Source: Emydura subglobosa (Eukaryota > Chordata > Testudines > Chelidae). From it: a stretch of 64,000 nt of DNA. Position 1 is the first letter of the stretch. Each line of letters starts with the position of its first letter. The notes below the pieces were generated by a model. The model had not been told where the DNA came from. It did no database searches and saw only the letters and a program-made list of their open reading frames with translations. This document shows positions 10,920-23,040 of the stretch, one piece after another. The translations under genes and the position numbers were made by a program. Where the stretch lies: positions 14,032 to 78,031 of the forward strand of contig ML679960.1 of assembly GCA_007922225.1 (NCBI GenBank), given 5' to 3'.

Positions 10920-12330
10920 ATATTTTATAAATAACATGTACCACCAGAGGTTGTAATGTATTTTTACTTGCATGTATTTTGGAACAGACTGATCATAAAT
11001 AAATGATTAGATACTGTAACTCTATGAGCTAACGTGTAGACTGTCAAAAAATATTGAAACTTCTTGGGGTGACAGAATCATCATCTTACGCTGTGCCTGT
11101 GGTTTTTTATTACACAACCTTTATTATGACAGGGATAGTAATATAAAACAGATTTAAGTTTAAAATTATTTTATGGCAGAACACTGAAGCAAATTATGTT
11201 GTGGATTTATCAGTTTACATTTCTAGAGCATGTTCCAAGTCGTGTGTAACATACCACAAGAGAGAGCTGAATATAGACCACTGAGCCTAATTCAGCCATT
11301 AGTTACTCCAAATTTATACCAGTGTAACTTCATGGAAGTTTACACCAGTGTACACGAGTCAGATCATGGCTTACATGAGAAAACCTGTGTAAGGGCCAAA
11401 AAACCTGCAGAGTCTTCTCTGAATTCCTTTTTCAGAGCAGGGAGAAGGGTTTAAAACCTGCCTCTGAAAGCAGTAGGGGATTTGGCCCCCTGAGATCCTG
11501 GCAGACCTGGCAGATGCTCGGTGCTCCCACATAGCCTCCTACAATTCTCTGTGCTTCTTTTGGTGCAGCTGCCTCTGGAATCCCCCAGCACACCTTCCCA
11601 CGCTCTTTAAAGGTGGATTTTGCAGCTAAGATTTGCTTAGTTCAGGAGTTAATAAACTGAGGCTCTGAATAAAGTCTCAGCTTGTTCATACAGAATTGGG
11701 GATGGTATGCCCTACCATGTCCCCACTTGCCCATCTCTCACCCTATGGAGCAACTGACTGTCCACGCTCTGCATGGGTTGGGGAAACAATGCATTGATCC
11801 ACTCTAAGCAGTGCATGTGCATATATTTAGCTTATTGAATGTATTTAGTTTATAGGCATTTTTATGAATGAAGACAACATAGTTTTGAATGCCTCACAAT
11901 AAAAAAATACAATTGTTCTCTAAAATATTCCAGCACTAACTGATAGATGCAATGCTATGCTGCTAAATGCAGTTAGCAATCTGTCTCTCTAGCTGGGATC
12001 TTATATTGGTGCCCACAGCATGGAAGGGCCTAAACTCCCAGTTATGTTTTGTGTATTAGTGCTTCTCAGATGCAAATTGTTGTTTCGTAATCCTCGTGCA
12101 ACGGCTGTTCTTGAAAGTGATCATGTGACTTCAGATTTGATGCAGATAACTTCCGCACGCCCCTTTCTCTGCTTGAGATTCAGGGAGCATAGTGACAATA
12201 CAGCCCCAACAGCACACGTTCAATGTAGCTCTGTGTCTGCTGCCCTGTGATCCCATAACAGGTTGGAAGATGGAAAGCAGCTCTTTGTGTTATTGTGCTT
12301 ATCTTTTAAGCCCTGCTTAAAACATTTCCT
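10920..12330. other. Non-coding stretch with one short ancient repeat
   Basis: Positions about 11280-11370 (CCTAATTCAGCCATTAGTTA and the TACACCAGTGTA motif) resemble a short ancient reptile repeat also echoed at 28410-28490. No supported exon. Confidence 0.35.
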
Positions 12331-12335
12331 CACAG

Positions 12336-12533
12336 GAAGCTGTATAAAATGCAAGGAGGGCACCAGCAGTGCGGTCTGTGAGCTTCAGAGCCCTAAAGAG
12401 AACTAGAGAACCTATTCTCCTTCAGATCTGCACCCCTGTCATGCAATGTGATTCCAAAAAGAGACTCCTTTTTTATTCTCCGAAAGGCACTTTTGTGAAA
12501 GCCCCCTCTGCAGAGCTGAAGCAGAAGAAAACA
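12336..12533 (+). other. Weak candidate exon
   Basis: The acceptor-like ACATTTCCTCACAG at 12335 and the donor AAACAG/GTAATT at 12534 bracket 198 bases with moderate GC. No recognised protein similarity. It could be a non-coding exon of an upstream PPEF leader or chance. Confidence 0.15.
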
Positions 12534-12539
12534 GGTAAT

Positions 12540-14780
12540 TTCCTTGGGGGGGTTTAAGATCACTTTTAATTCACTTCTTATAAAGCAAATTAACTGCATC
12601 ATAGCTCTGTGCAGCAAATGACAGAATGGGTGTGGTAATTAGATGATTTTGCTTACTGCTGTGATAAAAATCACAGTGGTTCATCTTAAAAAGTTGTAAA
12701 TAGATTGGCTCAGCTATCCAGAAGTTCTGAGTAGATGAGGACAGTGTGATCTGTGATCTGAAGTTTTGGATCATATTTCATTTACATTTTTGTTAGCAAA
12801 AATACTGTACTTTCCACAATCCGTAGGAATTTGGTGCTAAATTTTGGTCTCTTAGTTTCTTGCATGCTTAGTTTCAAATCTTACTGAAGCCAATAGAAAT
12901 TTTGCATCAGTATTAAGTACAGGATTTGTCTCTAAATCAGCACAAATATTCTGATACTTAAGTCTTTGCATCCTTGCTGGAGCCCAGAGGATTTCCTTGC
13001 TTTTATTTGTTCCACACTTTAAGGCCCTGCATTATAACCACTGTCTTATGGACAAGAAATAGATGGGACTCCATTTAGAGTCCACCCCATCTTCTAAATT
13101 AGCCCAGAGTTGAGTGATACAGAACTTTTACCCCCACCCTTTTAGGGATGCGAGTTCCACTTCTGATATTTAAGTTCCAGTTGGGTTCCTAGAGCTGAAT
13201 TTGAACTGATATTTTGGTACAGTCTGCTATTTCCTAAAAGATTCCTCATCTTTAGACATTTCATGTTTCTGAAAGGTGAAGTGATGGTTTTATTTAAACT
13301 CTAAAGCAAGATACATTTGATTTGTATTATCTTCCTGTATTCATATGCAGTCGTACATCATGGTCTTTCTGTGGAAAAAAGTGAGAGGGAACGTTTAGAA
13401 TTTCTTACTTCATTGTAAAACAAACACATACCTTATTAGTACGTAGTCAACCTATATATAGCACAAGTGGCCTCTTTCCATTAATTCCTACAAATTCTCT
13501 TTTGGATTGGAGTAATGTTTCTGAATCCAATGAATGCATGAATTCTCTGTGTAGTCACATGTTTGTAATTTTTGTGTTTTTTCCATTCCGACTGTGGGGC
13601 ATATAAATATTAGGTGACCTTGATGAGTCAGCATGGCTACACCCAATTCACTTGTATTCTTTTGGAGTTAACTTTATTGGCTTTCAGATAGCTAATTACA
13701 TTTGTTCCCTAACGATTCCTGGCTTGGTCTTTGCATCGCCCATAACAATGCACAGAAAGAGGGTCAATATTGAAATTATTGAGCTAGCTTCCTATCCCTA
13801 AACAGCCCTAGCTGTTACATGCAATGTTTATTTTATTTATAATATATTGAAACACAGTATTTGATTTCTTCCGTTCACATATATAGTCACTGCAAATCAT
13901 TTAAATAGGGATGCTAATCATGCCTAATGTAGGCTTTATCAGATAGAGAATCAGTAGATGAAAAACTTACTGCTTTTCATAAGCTATTGTCTGCATCGTT
14001 GTCTTCTTAACTTAAATGTTATCTTTCTCAGGTACATCACTATTAAGTTGAAGGATGTAATTTTATGAGGGGCTGAGCACCTTCAACTGCCATTTAATCA
14101 AAGGGAATTTGAGTCTGTATAGCAACTTGCAGTGTCAAGCCCTAAATGACTTGTTGCAGGTTTTCTTCAATTTTCATTATAGTATTTTTCCCTTAAACTA
14201 TGGCAAAATGTATCGGCTTCTCCAAGGGCAATAGCAGCCAAAATGGACGCTATGAAATTCCCATTACCTAATGCATGTTCTTAACTATTTTTAATAGGCC
14301 TCTTTAAAAAATGTTAAATGCTTTTCAAAATTGCTTATTCATAACAAGTGGGTTACAAGCATAAAATATTCAAGAGAGAGGTCCTGATGCCTGAAGTTTG
14401 GATCTAGATGCTGCCAAAGTTCATAGCTGGTCTAATCCCAGATTTTGGCACAGACTATTGCTGGAAGAAATCTTAGTCATTGACTAGTATAGTGGATGCA
14501 AATGCTATACAAAACAGGAAAATGAGCTAATGTTACAGAACCAGAAGGCTTAATCATATTTACATACAAAAAATTGAGTAAATGAATGCTGTGCAACAGA
14601 AATGATTTATAGTGATGATTTTCTTTCACTAGGATTTCATTTTATTCCAACTCTAAAAGAAAAATAAATAAAATTGCTCCTCATTTCACCACTTCTATCT
14701 CACCAGACTCCAGGAAATAATACTTATTAATGTGGGTTGAGAGTAAACAATATGTCAATAAACAATATCATTTTACAAGG
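12540..14780. other. Non-coding stretch, nothing recognised
   Basis: AT-rich, with no mobile-element termini and no splice-bounded open frame seen. Confidence 0.3.
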
Positions 14781-14784
14781 TGTG

Positions 14785-15790
14785 ACTTGTCTGTGCCGAG
14801 GGTAGACTTCCTATAAATGCCAAGGTCAGGGAAGGCTGCAAAAGGAGAACAGATCCTCCCAGCACTAGTGGGTGACACTGAAGTCAGACTTCTCGACCAG
14901 CCACAAACAGTGCTTCTGATTCCCCACACTGGTTATCAAGAAGCCAGTATACAGATACACACAGCCCCCTTTACTGCATTTCAGTCTCTGGCTCCCAGTC
15001 AGCTGCTGGGTCCAGTAAAGAGATAAGTTCTTTAAAACTCTGTGCTCTTTACCAAAAAGATTCTCCTGATTCCAAAGGATCAGCCACATTGCCAAATCAA
15101 TATACATTTGGATCTTACCCAAAATACCACGCTGTCAGCCAATTCTTTAGTAACTAAAACTAAAGGTTATTATAAAAGGAAAGAAACAAACTATAAGAAA
15201 AATGTTAAATGACTAAAGCAATCAGATACATACAAATGATTTGAAAGTCCATATCTATCAGAGTTCCAGTAGAATTGTGGAGTTTGCAAGGTTGTACAGT
15301 CCCTCTGATGTACATCCAGTATCTGGATGGGTCTCAGTCCTTTGTTTCACAGCTTCAGTTGTAGATGAGTGATCCGGAGGTAGGTGAAGGCTGAAGACAA
15401 AATAGATGGGGTGCAGCTGCCTTTTACGTCCCTTGGCCTTTGCCATGCTGCCTGTGGAAATTTATAGAAATAAGATGGTGTCCAGGGTCACATGAGTGAG
15501 TCCTGGTGACTCATCAGGTGTAGCTCTGGCTTCTCTCCCTAGGCCCATTGTATCTCTGAGTTTCCTTAATGGGCCATTAAGCAGCTTATTGGTGCTGCCA
15601 TCCTGTCTGGGGAGTCGCCCAAAAGCACAGCACAAGTTGAAATATAGATGCATCAAACATATCCATAACTTCCATACATATGACATATATCCATAAACAA
15701 CATAATACTTAGCAAATTGTAACCTTTCTAGCGGTACCTGACATGGCATCTCTCATATGAATTATTGTAATTTTGAAATATTGATGTTAA
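14785..15790 (+). mobile_element. LTR-like interspersed repeat, copy A
   Basis: It shares collinear blocks with 32510-32874 plus 37025-37770: CACACTGGTTATCAAGAAG matches CACACTGGTTAACAAGAAG, then GATTCCAAAGGATCAGCCAC, GGATCTTACCCAAAATA, CTTTAGTAACTAAAACTAAA, ATACATACAA, and a later GGTGACTCA block. No coding domain is recognisable. Size and style suggest an LTR or non-autonomous LTR element, but the class is not established. It serves as the uninterrupted reference for the R2 insertion site in copy B. Confidence 0.6.
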
Positions 15791-16739
15791 ATAATATCAT
15801 AAATGATCCCCCTAATCCAGCCAACATCACACAAAGTACTCACCAAGAGGTCCTGTACTTCACAAAAATGCTCAAATGCCACTGGATTAGACATGGTGTA
15901 ATTTCCTAGATGAAGTATTTTTCAGGGGTTAAGGTACAACAGTGAGGAGAGCCGTGTTCTGTAAGAAGCTAGATAGCCAAAATCCTGAATATCCATTGTC
16001 TTATTTAGCCTTTCCAGATTTCCAGACTGTATACATTTTATCATTTCATACAGCCTATAATTTATGTGTACAGTAGTCCTCAATTCCACGGAAGAAATTC
16101 TAACTGAAGTAGGCTTCCACAAGCACTGGTGGAATGTTTAATGTATCAAAATATAAACCGTGAATAGGCAAGACCTCTCATGAGAAATGAGCATCCTCAC
16201 ATGCTCATAGAAGATCCATCTTCCTCTCATAATTCATCAAACCACAGTTGTTTTTCTAACAAATATTATTAAAGGACATTGTAAATGCACTGTATTAGAA
16301 ATACAGATAGGAATGAGAGAGAGAAGAAAGGACTTGCACAATGGGAAATACCCACTGAAATAACCTGCAGGGGAAATACAATGTAGCATAAATTAAGCTG
16401 CACCCCAACAGGGATCCTGTCCTGCTTAAAAACAAATACAACTCTTCAATCTTCATTTATTAAAGTGAGGAAGAAACAGAAGAAGCAAGCAGGGCAGGGC
16501 AACAATAGGGGAAGAATGAGAGGTAAGAGCTTAGTGGCTTTCATTTGTGTGGTCTCTGGATCCTCAGGCCTGCTCTATCTTATATCTGGCTGCCCATGGG
16601 CTCATCTGCATATAGGATAACTAACACCGTGCTGCAAATATATTCTGTGATTTACAAAACAGGTTTACTCTCTGCTGCCAAAGGCCTTGCCATCTCATTT
16701 CATTGAAAGTAACCCGAGTTTTCAAAAGTGTCCCCTAGT

Positions 16740-17400
16740 TTGGGTGCCTCAATTTTGGGGTATATGCTACAACAGTACATACCAATTGCCAGCCAGCCTT
16801 CACAAAGCAAACTGCATTTATTCTTAGGGCAAAACCATTACAGAGAAAACAAAACAATAGAAGAACCTATTTTTATTCAAATAACAACTATTATAGGATC
16901 TTTTTCAGGGGATAAGGCAACAAGCCACATTTATTGTGAATCCAAAAACTGGTAAATAGTATCAATAATGCAAATACCAGGGAAACAGTATTAACACTGT
17001 AACAATATCAATATTGTGCTTTACTTAGTGAAATAGAATCAATAATGTAAATACCAGGAAAACCGTATCAACCTTGTAACAATATCAATATTGTGCTTTA
17101 CCTAGTGATTACAACTACAGAGATTCTTGTTAATAAAGTATACTTCATTGACACATGTTTCAATTGGTACTTTCATTCACAGTCATACACACAGACAGGC
17201 ATACACAGACAGGGAGACAGACAAACATACATAGGGGTCTCACATAGTTACCAGCCTCTTGGTGTTCGTGGTAGTCACTGGCCAGGTGACTGTAGCACGA
17301 GGGTGAGGAGCAAGGTTCTGCCGATGTGCATCAGTATTCCTGCCTGGATGGTGTGGTGATGTAGACCCGAACCTCCAGTCTTTATCTTTCTGTCCCATTT
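16740..17400 (+). repeat. LTR-like repeat region containing a 77-bp tandem duplication
   Basis: Organisation resembles copy A (ATACAC/ACAGACAGG runs and a trailing GTGAC-rich segment), but the class is unknown. No reading frame is convincing. Confidence 0.35.
16955..17108. repeat. 77-bp tandem repeat, two copies
   Basis: AATAGTATCAATAATGCAAA at 16955 recurs as AATAGAATCAATAATGTAAA at 17032. Both units end in ACAATATCAATATTGTGCTT and TAGTGA. The AATATTGATATTGT segment is itself near-palindromic. Confidence 0.9.
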
Positions 17401-17866
17401 CATAGGGAAAAGACCTCAAATAAGTCTATGGGTTTTTGCTTTGTCATGCTGCACCTGCATTTGGTGTGATCCTTAATCATCCACATTGTTACAAGCCTGA
17501 TCAGATTTTGTCCTTTCAAGTGGGCTGACTCCAAAGTTATCAGGATGGGCTCCTCTTCAGCCAGTTAAGTGGTAAAAGCTATTATCTTTGCTCCTTTCTT
17601 CCTCCCTCAAATGTCTGAGGTGAGGCTGGTGTTTTCTGCATCGTGTTTCAACATCCCTTACTTAGACCAATTGTTCAATCACTCTCCCTGTCTACACCCA
17701 CCTCAATTGCTCAGCCATTCACACTTCAATCACTCAATGCCAACTCCTAGCTGAAGAATTCACATATTTTTTTAAAGCAAACATTATTTCATTTTTGCCA
17801 GTGTCTTTCACAATTAAGTAGGTATATTACATTTCACAGTGTGGCTTCTTATACTTAAAGTAGGGT

Positions 17867-18060
17867 TCTTCTTTGAGTGACTGCTCATGTCCATTCCATT
17901 ATAGGTGAGTGCACGCCACCGGGCACGGTTCCCGGAACTTTTTTCCCCTTAGCAGACCCCGTAGGGCTGGCTCTGGTGCCCCCTGGAGTCCCGTGAGCAT
18001 GCCGTAGTATATGAGGCACTGCCGGACCTACAGCCCCTCAGTTCCTTCTTTCCGCCCATG
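17867..18060 (+). repeat. DIRS left terminal repeat
   Basis: Starts at CTTCTTTGAGTGACTGCTCA and is inverted relative to 21650-21870. A third copy of the same module stands alone at about 42640-42856. Confidence 0.85.
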
Positions 18061-19553
18061 ATGGTTGCTGGAACTAGCCTTGATCTCTGCAAGTGCCATT
18101 CCCCTTGTTTGAACTCTTTGTTATTCAAAGCACTTTAGTTAGTTTTAAGTAGTTAAGTAGTGTTAAATGAAGTCAGATAGGAAGTCCCTAAGGGACTTAG
18201 CATGGCCGGGCCATGCCCTGGTCGCCTGGATTTAAGCCGTGTGCCTCCTGCAGGAAGGCCTTTCCGCTCAGCAACCCCCACGATCGATGCCTTAAGTGCC
18301 TGGGGGAAGAGCACAGGAAGGATAAATGGATAAATAAAAGGATAAAAGGATAAATCTGCAGGGCTTTTATTTCACGGACCCAGAAGGACCGAGAGATCCG
18401 GTTAAAAGCCCTGTTCATAGAGGCAGCACTCCACCCGGCGTCTGAGCCATCCCGCTTCATGTCACCAAGCATAACCTTGGTGCAGAGCGCACCGCCGGCA
18501 CCGGGATTGACTTGGCACCGAGCAACATCCCCGGTGCCGAAGAAGAAGAGGCAGTGCGCAGAGCGCGGACACTCCCCTGCGCCATCGGTGTAGGCAGGGT
18601 TGGGTGCAGAGATGCACTGGCCACGGCCCATTGAGTCTTCTCCGGTGCCTGCATCTCTGAGCAGGGAGCCTCCCCTGACCTCTGGGAGAGTGCCCTTGCC
18701 AACGCTGTCGACACTGGAGGCTTTTCAGGCGGCAAGAGCCTTGTTGGCCTTGCCTACGCCACCTCCGCCCCGCCCTCCACTGAGGGAGAAGGGGCCGATG
18801 TCCCAGGGCAAGCCCGCATTGGGTCCCCCCGAAGGGCGGTGGAGATCCCCAGTATGGGGAGGAAGATCTCCTGCTGGACAGCCACCAGGGGTAGAGTGAG
18901 GACGATCCCTCAGCAGTCACTCCAGGTCAGCATCGTCGAGCTGGCCTGCTTCGACTCGGGATGTGGAGTCTCCCTCAGCGCTGACGTTGGTTACCAAAGG
19001 GTAAGCGGCACCGTAAGTCCTCGGTGCTGAGACGGCACTCTGGTACCTCGAGCTCCTCAGAACACACCTGCACTCGCTGGCACTGTTCGCAGCAACAGAG
19101 GTGGTCCTCGTCATCCTCTAGCTTGGAGGTGTTGACAGAACAGCACCAGGCGGCGCCCGGGACCGAGGCCGTGCACATCACCACGGGTCTAGTGGCTCAG
19201 GGTCCCACAGGGGTGACAGTCGTTGGGACAGCCAATGCCCCCACAAGGCGCCACAGCCGGCGGCATAGTCAGCCCCAACTTGGCCCCAGGGTCAATGGCC
19301 GCAGCAATGGCCTTATTGGGCCCCATGGCACATCCAGTTGGGACAGGAGCCACAATCCATCCTGTCAGCAGGGCTTCGGTCCATGCCTCCAGGTCAGGAG
19401 AAGGCCCTTACACACCACTCTTCGGACGTGGAGTTGGACCCCATGAAGGGACTCTCTACAGGTGCATCCCTTCGCCAAGAGGGGGCGCACCTGCAGGACA
19501 CGCCTCGGCAGTCCTCTTCCTCCTCATCAGATGAGGCAGACTCCTAAGACCAT

Positions 19554-20523
19554 TTGGCGCCACTAGAGGATTTCAGGGCACACCAGCAGCTCCTCAAGTG
19601 GGTGGCCTCTAACTTGGGGCTGGAGGTGAAGGAGTTAGAGGAGGCCGATGATACCCTCTTCAATGTGCTGGTGACAGCTGCCCCAGCGAGGGTGGCCTTA
19701 CCAGTCCACAACAGGGTCCTTAAAATTGTAAACGCCCTGTCACCCTTCCTTGGTCGTCCCTACATCAAAGGTGGCCGAGAAAAAGTATTACGTCCTGGCC
19801 GAAGGGTTCGAGTATTTGTTTACTCACCCAGCCCCGGGAACCCTGGTGGTAGATGCAGCCAACCAGAGGGACAGGCAAGGTCAGCCAGGTTGCACTCCCA
19901 GGGACAAAGACAGCAAGAAGCTGGATTTGTTTGGGAGAAAAATGTATTCAACGGCAGCCCTGGAGGTCAGGATTGCCAATCATCAGGTCCTTGTGGATAG
20001 ATACAATTTTAATTTGTGGGACTCCCTCAGGCAGTTTGCTGAGGCCCTGCCCCAGGACCAGGCCGCAGACCTTACCACCATCCTGGATGAGGGAATCACG
20101 GTCGCTACGGCAGCACTCCAAACGTCCAGTGACGCTGCTGACTCGGCAGGTAGGGCCATAGCCTCCGCCATTGCCATGAGAAGGTGCTCGTGGCTGCAAT
20201 CCTCAGGCCTGTCCCAGGAGGTGCAGCAATCAAATCAGAACCTCCCCTTCAATGGGTCAGCCCTATTTTCTGATCAGACCGATGCAAAGCTGCATAGTCT
20301 GAAGGACTCCAGGGCCACGTTTCGCTCCCTGGGCCTGTACACGCCCCAGGATTCCAGGTGGCAGGCATGGCTCCAGATGCAGCAGCAGCCTAGGTCTCCA
20401 TCTATGCCATTTCAACCCTATAGAAATAGGGACAGGAATAGGGGGTTCAGAAGTAGGAATCAACCCCCCAGCTTGTCCTCAGCCCCCCAACCAGGGTCCC
20501 CCAGGGGGTCGGACAACAGTTAA
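19554..20523 (+). pseudogene. DIRS gag-like protein, frameshifted
   Basis: Two overlapping frames (19554-20000 and 19750-20523) each carry part of a gag-like protein. The N-terminal part reads ...LLKWVASNLGLEVKELEE and the C-terminal part contains RCSWLQSSGLSQEVQQ, LFSDQTDAKLHSLKDSRATF and RSLGLYTPQ. These match, from memory of reptile DIRS elements, the conserved gag C-terminus. The switch between frames near 19750-19800 marks a frameshift. The tail is rich in Arg, Asn, Pro and Ser. Expected role was RNA packaging; this copy cannot encode it intact. Confidence 0.75.
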
Positions 20524-20575
20524 ATAGTTTAGCCCTGCCCTTTGGCCTACCCGCTGGCGGCGGACTCCCCGGGCA

Positions 20576-20930
20576 ATGATGAAAGGTGTTCCGTTCAAGG
20601 AACTGGTCCAGTCAGTAACCCTAAATTCTGACGCTTCCGCTGTAGGATGGGGACCCTGCATCAGCGCTGACCCAGGCAATCAGGGGCTCTGGTCGGAGGA
20701 GAAGAAGCTCCTGCACAGCAACATGAAGGAGCTGAGGGCCATTCGCCTAGCGTATGAGGTGTCCCTCCAATTCCCAACAGCCAGAGTGGGGCAGGTGCTG
20801 ACGGACAACACCACAGCCATGATTTGCATAGATAGGCAGGGGGGAGAGCACCCCTCGGCCCTCTGCAAGGACTCCTGGGAGTGGGGAATGATGAGGCATA
20901 TAGCCTCAGCAAGTCATTCCTATCCTGTCA
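20576..20930 (+). pseudogene. DIRS RNase H domain remnant
   Basis: The frame 20576-21010 contains LNSDASAVGWGP, a MKELRAIRLA helix and VLTDNTTAMICIDRQGG, the three acidic motif regions (D, E, D) of the DIRS RNase H domain. The reading frame drifts out after about 20930. No reverse transcriptase YXDD-type motif occurs upstream. Confidence 0.75.
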
Positions 20931-21079
20931 TGACTGGCCATTGCACCCGGATGTGGTGGCGATGTTCTTCCAGAAGGGAGACCACTGCTCTCCCACCCCA
21001 TGTCGGTTAGGTTCCTCACGGTGGTGGAGAGGCTCTACCTGCAGGTCTGTGACCTGGACCTCCCTGGGGTCTCAACCAG

Positions 21080-21530
21080 GTCCTCTTGAGACGCATGGGG
21101 ACTCCTTTGAACCCATGGCTTCAAGCCCCCTGCTTGTGCCTTCAGGAAAAGTAGCCTTCCTGGTGGCCATTACCTCTGTCAGGAGGGTCTCTGAGCTCAG
21201 GGCCTTGACCTCAGAGCCCCCTTATACAGTATTCTACAAGGATAAGGTGCAGTTGAAGCTGCATCCAGCCTTCCTGCCTAAGGTGGTTTCCCAATTTCAT
21301 TGAAACCGAAATAAATTTCTCCCCATGTTTTTCCGCACAGTTTGGAGGAAGAAAGGAGATGGCATCTCCTCACGGGTTACATCATGCATCAAGTTCTACG
21401 ACCAGCAAGCGAGGGTGTCCCTTCCGGGAACCATCACAGCACACAATCAGAGCTCAAGCACCATCACCCAGCAGGCGACAGAGGACGTGGAATTCGGTAG
21501 AGCCGTGCTGAGGGCAGCTCACCGGTAACT
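21080..21530 (+). pseudogene. DIRS tyrosine recombinase remnant
   Basis: The frame ending at 21303 contains GKVAFLVAITSVRRVSELRA, including the conserved box A arginine region, then YTVFYKDKVQL and FLPKVVSQFH. A later frame (21325-21528) has decayed HxxR-box-like sequence. Frame breaks and a stop at 21301 make it non-functional. Confidence 0.7.
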
Positions 21531-21649
21531 CCTACCCACCTCCAAGGTATTGCGTGTTAGTCACTATAATGGAATGGACATGAACAGTCACTCGAAGAAG
21601 AAAACAAGGTTACTGACCAATAACTGATATTCTTTGAGATGTGTTGCTC

Positions 21650-21885
21650 ATGTCCATTCCACAGCCCACCCCCCATCCCTGCTGCCGGAGTTGGCAGAAA
21701 GAAGGGACTGAGGGGGCATAGGGCCGGCAGTGCCTCATATACCGCGGCATGTGCGCGGGACTCCAGGGGGCACCAAAGCCAGCCCTATGGGATCTGCTAA
21801 GGGGAAAAAAGTTCCGGGAACCGTGCACTCACCTATAAGGTAATGGACGTGATCAAGACATCTCGAAGAACAGCAGTTACTAGTA
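21650..21885 (-). repeat. DIRS right terminal repeat
   Basis: Inverted copy of 17867-18060, including the rc of GGCACTGCCGG and of TTCCCGGAAC. Confidence 0.85.
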
Positions 21886-21889
21886 AGTA

Positions 21890-23040
21890 ACTTTGTTTTT
21901 TTTACAAATATTTTGAAAGTGGGTAAAATTAACAGATAAAACCACTCGGTGGAATGGTTTTATAAACAATCTTAAAAACAAATAGAATTATACAAAGACT
22001 TGAATTATTATGCAGTAAATGGATATTTTAAAAAGACTGAAGTGAACATTTCAAAGGGTAGAACAATAAGAGTCAGTTGAGGTTTTAGCTTTTGATTAAA
22101 GATACAGTGTATCAGGCTGAAGTGCCTCTTGGTGGTGGGGTAAGGGGGGGCGTGTTTGTGGCTCTGTTATTTCATGCATTGCATAAAAACAGGATTGGGC
22201 CAACACATACACACATGCTAGATGCTCACTAGAGACCATCCCCAATTCTTTGGTAGGTGTCAGGTTTTCTAGGCCCTGACTGGACAGTTCAGCTGTTTCT
22301 TTATACATCTTGGGCCTTTGATCTCCAATCTCTAGGAACAGGTAATCACTAGTCAATGGCCCCTTCCTTGGGATATAGCTTTAGGCTATGCCAAATCAGG
22401 CTTTAGGCATCTCATGTTGGGAACCCCAAATTTCTGAATTCTCTTGGCTATTTGGGTTGCAATGATTCATATACAGCAAAAGAACAGTATGTATTGGTCT
22501 TGATTAATCCCGTGGTGGTAGTTTGGAATGACACTGTGTTTTGCTTTAATGGATTAGCTGTGTTCTACCTGAGTGCTTGTCCTTTCATGACATTGCTTTT
22601 TGCTGAAATGGAAAGGAGAAAAAAGTAGCAATTTCATGCAGTTGTTCATAGAAATGGCAGGTTGGTTCATAACTTGTGTATGATGAACTATTGTCTGCTT
22701 TATGGAAGCAGGTTATCTTTTTGAAAAAAGCAGTGGCTAGAATGCTAACTACCATATGTCTTGCTTTTTCAAATGATTTATTGGTGTCCCAGAGAGTTCT
22801 CTGGAGATGCTGGGAAAGCCCTAGTTTTTCATTTACTCAATCAAATTGTTAGGGTTTTTTGTTTTTGTTCAAGACACATTGATGCACTGGGTAATATTTG
22901 CCCAGTGTGTATCAGGATTAAATAGACTAATGGAACTAATGTTCTGTTCTAAATAGGTTATTCATCCCTCATCACCATATAATCTGAGTGCCTTCCAGTA
23001 GCACGCTAAGTCCAAAACCACTCCTAAACTACAGACTGAA
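21890..23040. other. Non-coding stretch
   Basis: No exon or clear element recognised. Confidence 0.3.

Larger units (their letters stand above)
17867..21885 (+). mobile_element. Decayed DIRS-type retrotransposon
   Basis: The order is inverted terminal repeat, gag-like frame, RNase H, tyrosine recombinase remnant, inverted terminal repeat. The left TIR (17867-18060) and right TIR (21650-21870) are inverted copies sharing GTTCCCGGAACTTTTTTCCC, TTAGCAGA and GTATATGAGGCACTGCCGG. A second inverted copy of the extreme left end lies at 21566-21601, as expected for the DIRS internal complementary region. The reverse transcriptase between gag and RNase H is absent, so the copy is non-autonomous. DIRS elements integrate through a tyrosine recombinase and make no target duplication; none is seen here. 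Confidence 0.85.

Noticed and set aside
16955..17108. CRISPR-like direct repeats
   Set aside because: Only two adjacent copies with no spacers, in a eukaryotic intergenic repeat.
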